From NCBI GenBank assembly GCA_001769005.1, contig MENE01000180.1, positions 16,212 to 22,656 of the forward strand: 6,445 nucleotides of DNA, in the 5' to 3' direction. Made by a program: the position numbers and the translations under genes. Positions 6,441-6,445 of this stretch are shown here, one piece after another. A model generated the notes under the pieces. It worked only from the letters and a program-made list of their open reading frames with translations. It did no database searches and was not told the origin of the DNA. Source of the stretch: Bacteroidetes bacterium GWA2_31_9b. GTDB lineage: Bacteria; Bacteroidota; Bacteroidia; Bacteroidales; UBA12077. Positions within the stretch are counted from its first letter, which is position 1, and each line of letters starts with the position of its first letter.

Positions 6441-6445
6441 GTGTC

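Noticed and set aside
1..6445. CRISPR array, tRNA/rRNA, insertion sequence or prophage signs
   Set aside because: No regularly spaced repeats, RNA-gene-like segments, transposase genes or element ends were seen. The DNA is almost fully explained by chromosomal T9SS genes of uniform base composition.

Overview
The window is low-GC DNA with no strong Shine-Dalgarno sequences, A-rich leaders and TAnnTTTG-type promoter candidates. With its gene content this points to a member of the Bacteroidota. The order porP-porK-porL-porM-porN matches, from memory, the Porphyromonas gingivalis por cluster, and the long PorL/GldL also suggests a Bacteroidales-like lineage rather than a Flavobacterium. This taxonomic placement is an inference.

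Layout: (1) positions 2-328 hold the 3' end of an arginase/formimidoylglutamase-family gene that enters from upstream. (2) Positions 329-530 are an AT-rich intergenic region with two candidate promoter -7 elements (415-422 and 485-492) and two dyad symmetries (383-414 and 429-452). (3) Positions 531-6391 hold five same-strand genes encoding core type IX secretion system (T9SS) parts: porP/sprF, gldK/porK, gldL/porL, gldM/porM and gldN/porN. The gaps shrink steadily along the cluster (61, 35, 20 and 15 nt), as expected of one operon. (4) A strong, symmetric Rho-independent terminator at 6407-6440 closes the unit.

How the genes work together: GldL and GldM form the inner-membrane, proton-driven motor. 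GldM reaches across the periplasm to the GldK-GldN ring under the outer membrane, where GldK is a lipoprotein. PorP/SprF is an outer-membrane beta-barrel protein of the same machinery. The complex exports proteins with T9SS C-terminal signals across the outer membrane. The translocon SprA/Sov and the regulators PorX/PorY are not in the window.

I found no previously undescribed system here. All five full genes belong to well-known families and look intact. The points most worth a second look are the two dyads that could be regulatory (429-452, and a perfect 16-bp palindrome at 1504-1519 just before gldK), an exact 11-residue repeat spaced 56 residues apart in the GldL coiled coil, and the FGE-like fold of GldK without the catalytic cysteine pair. 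No RNA genes, CRISPR arrays or mobile elements were seen.
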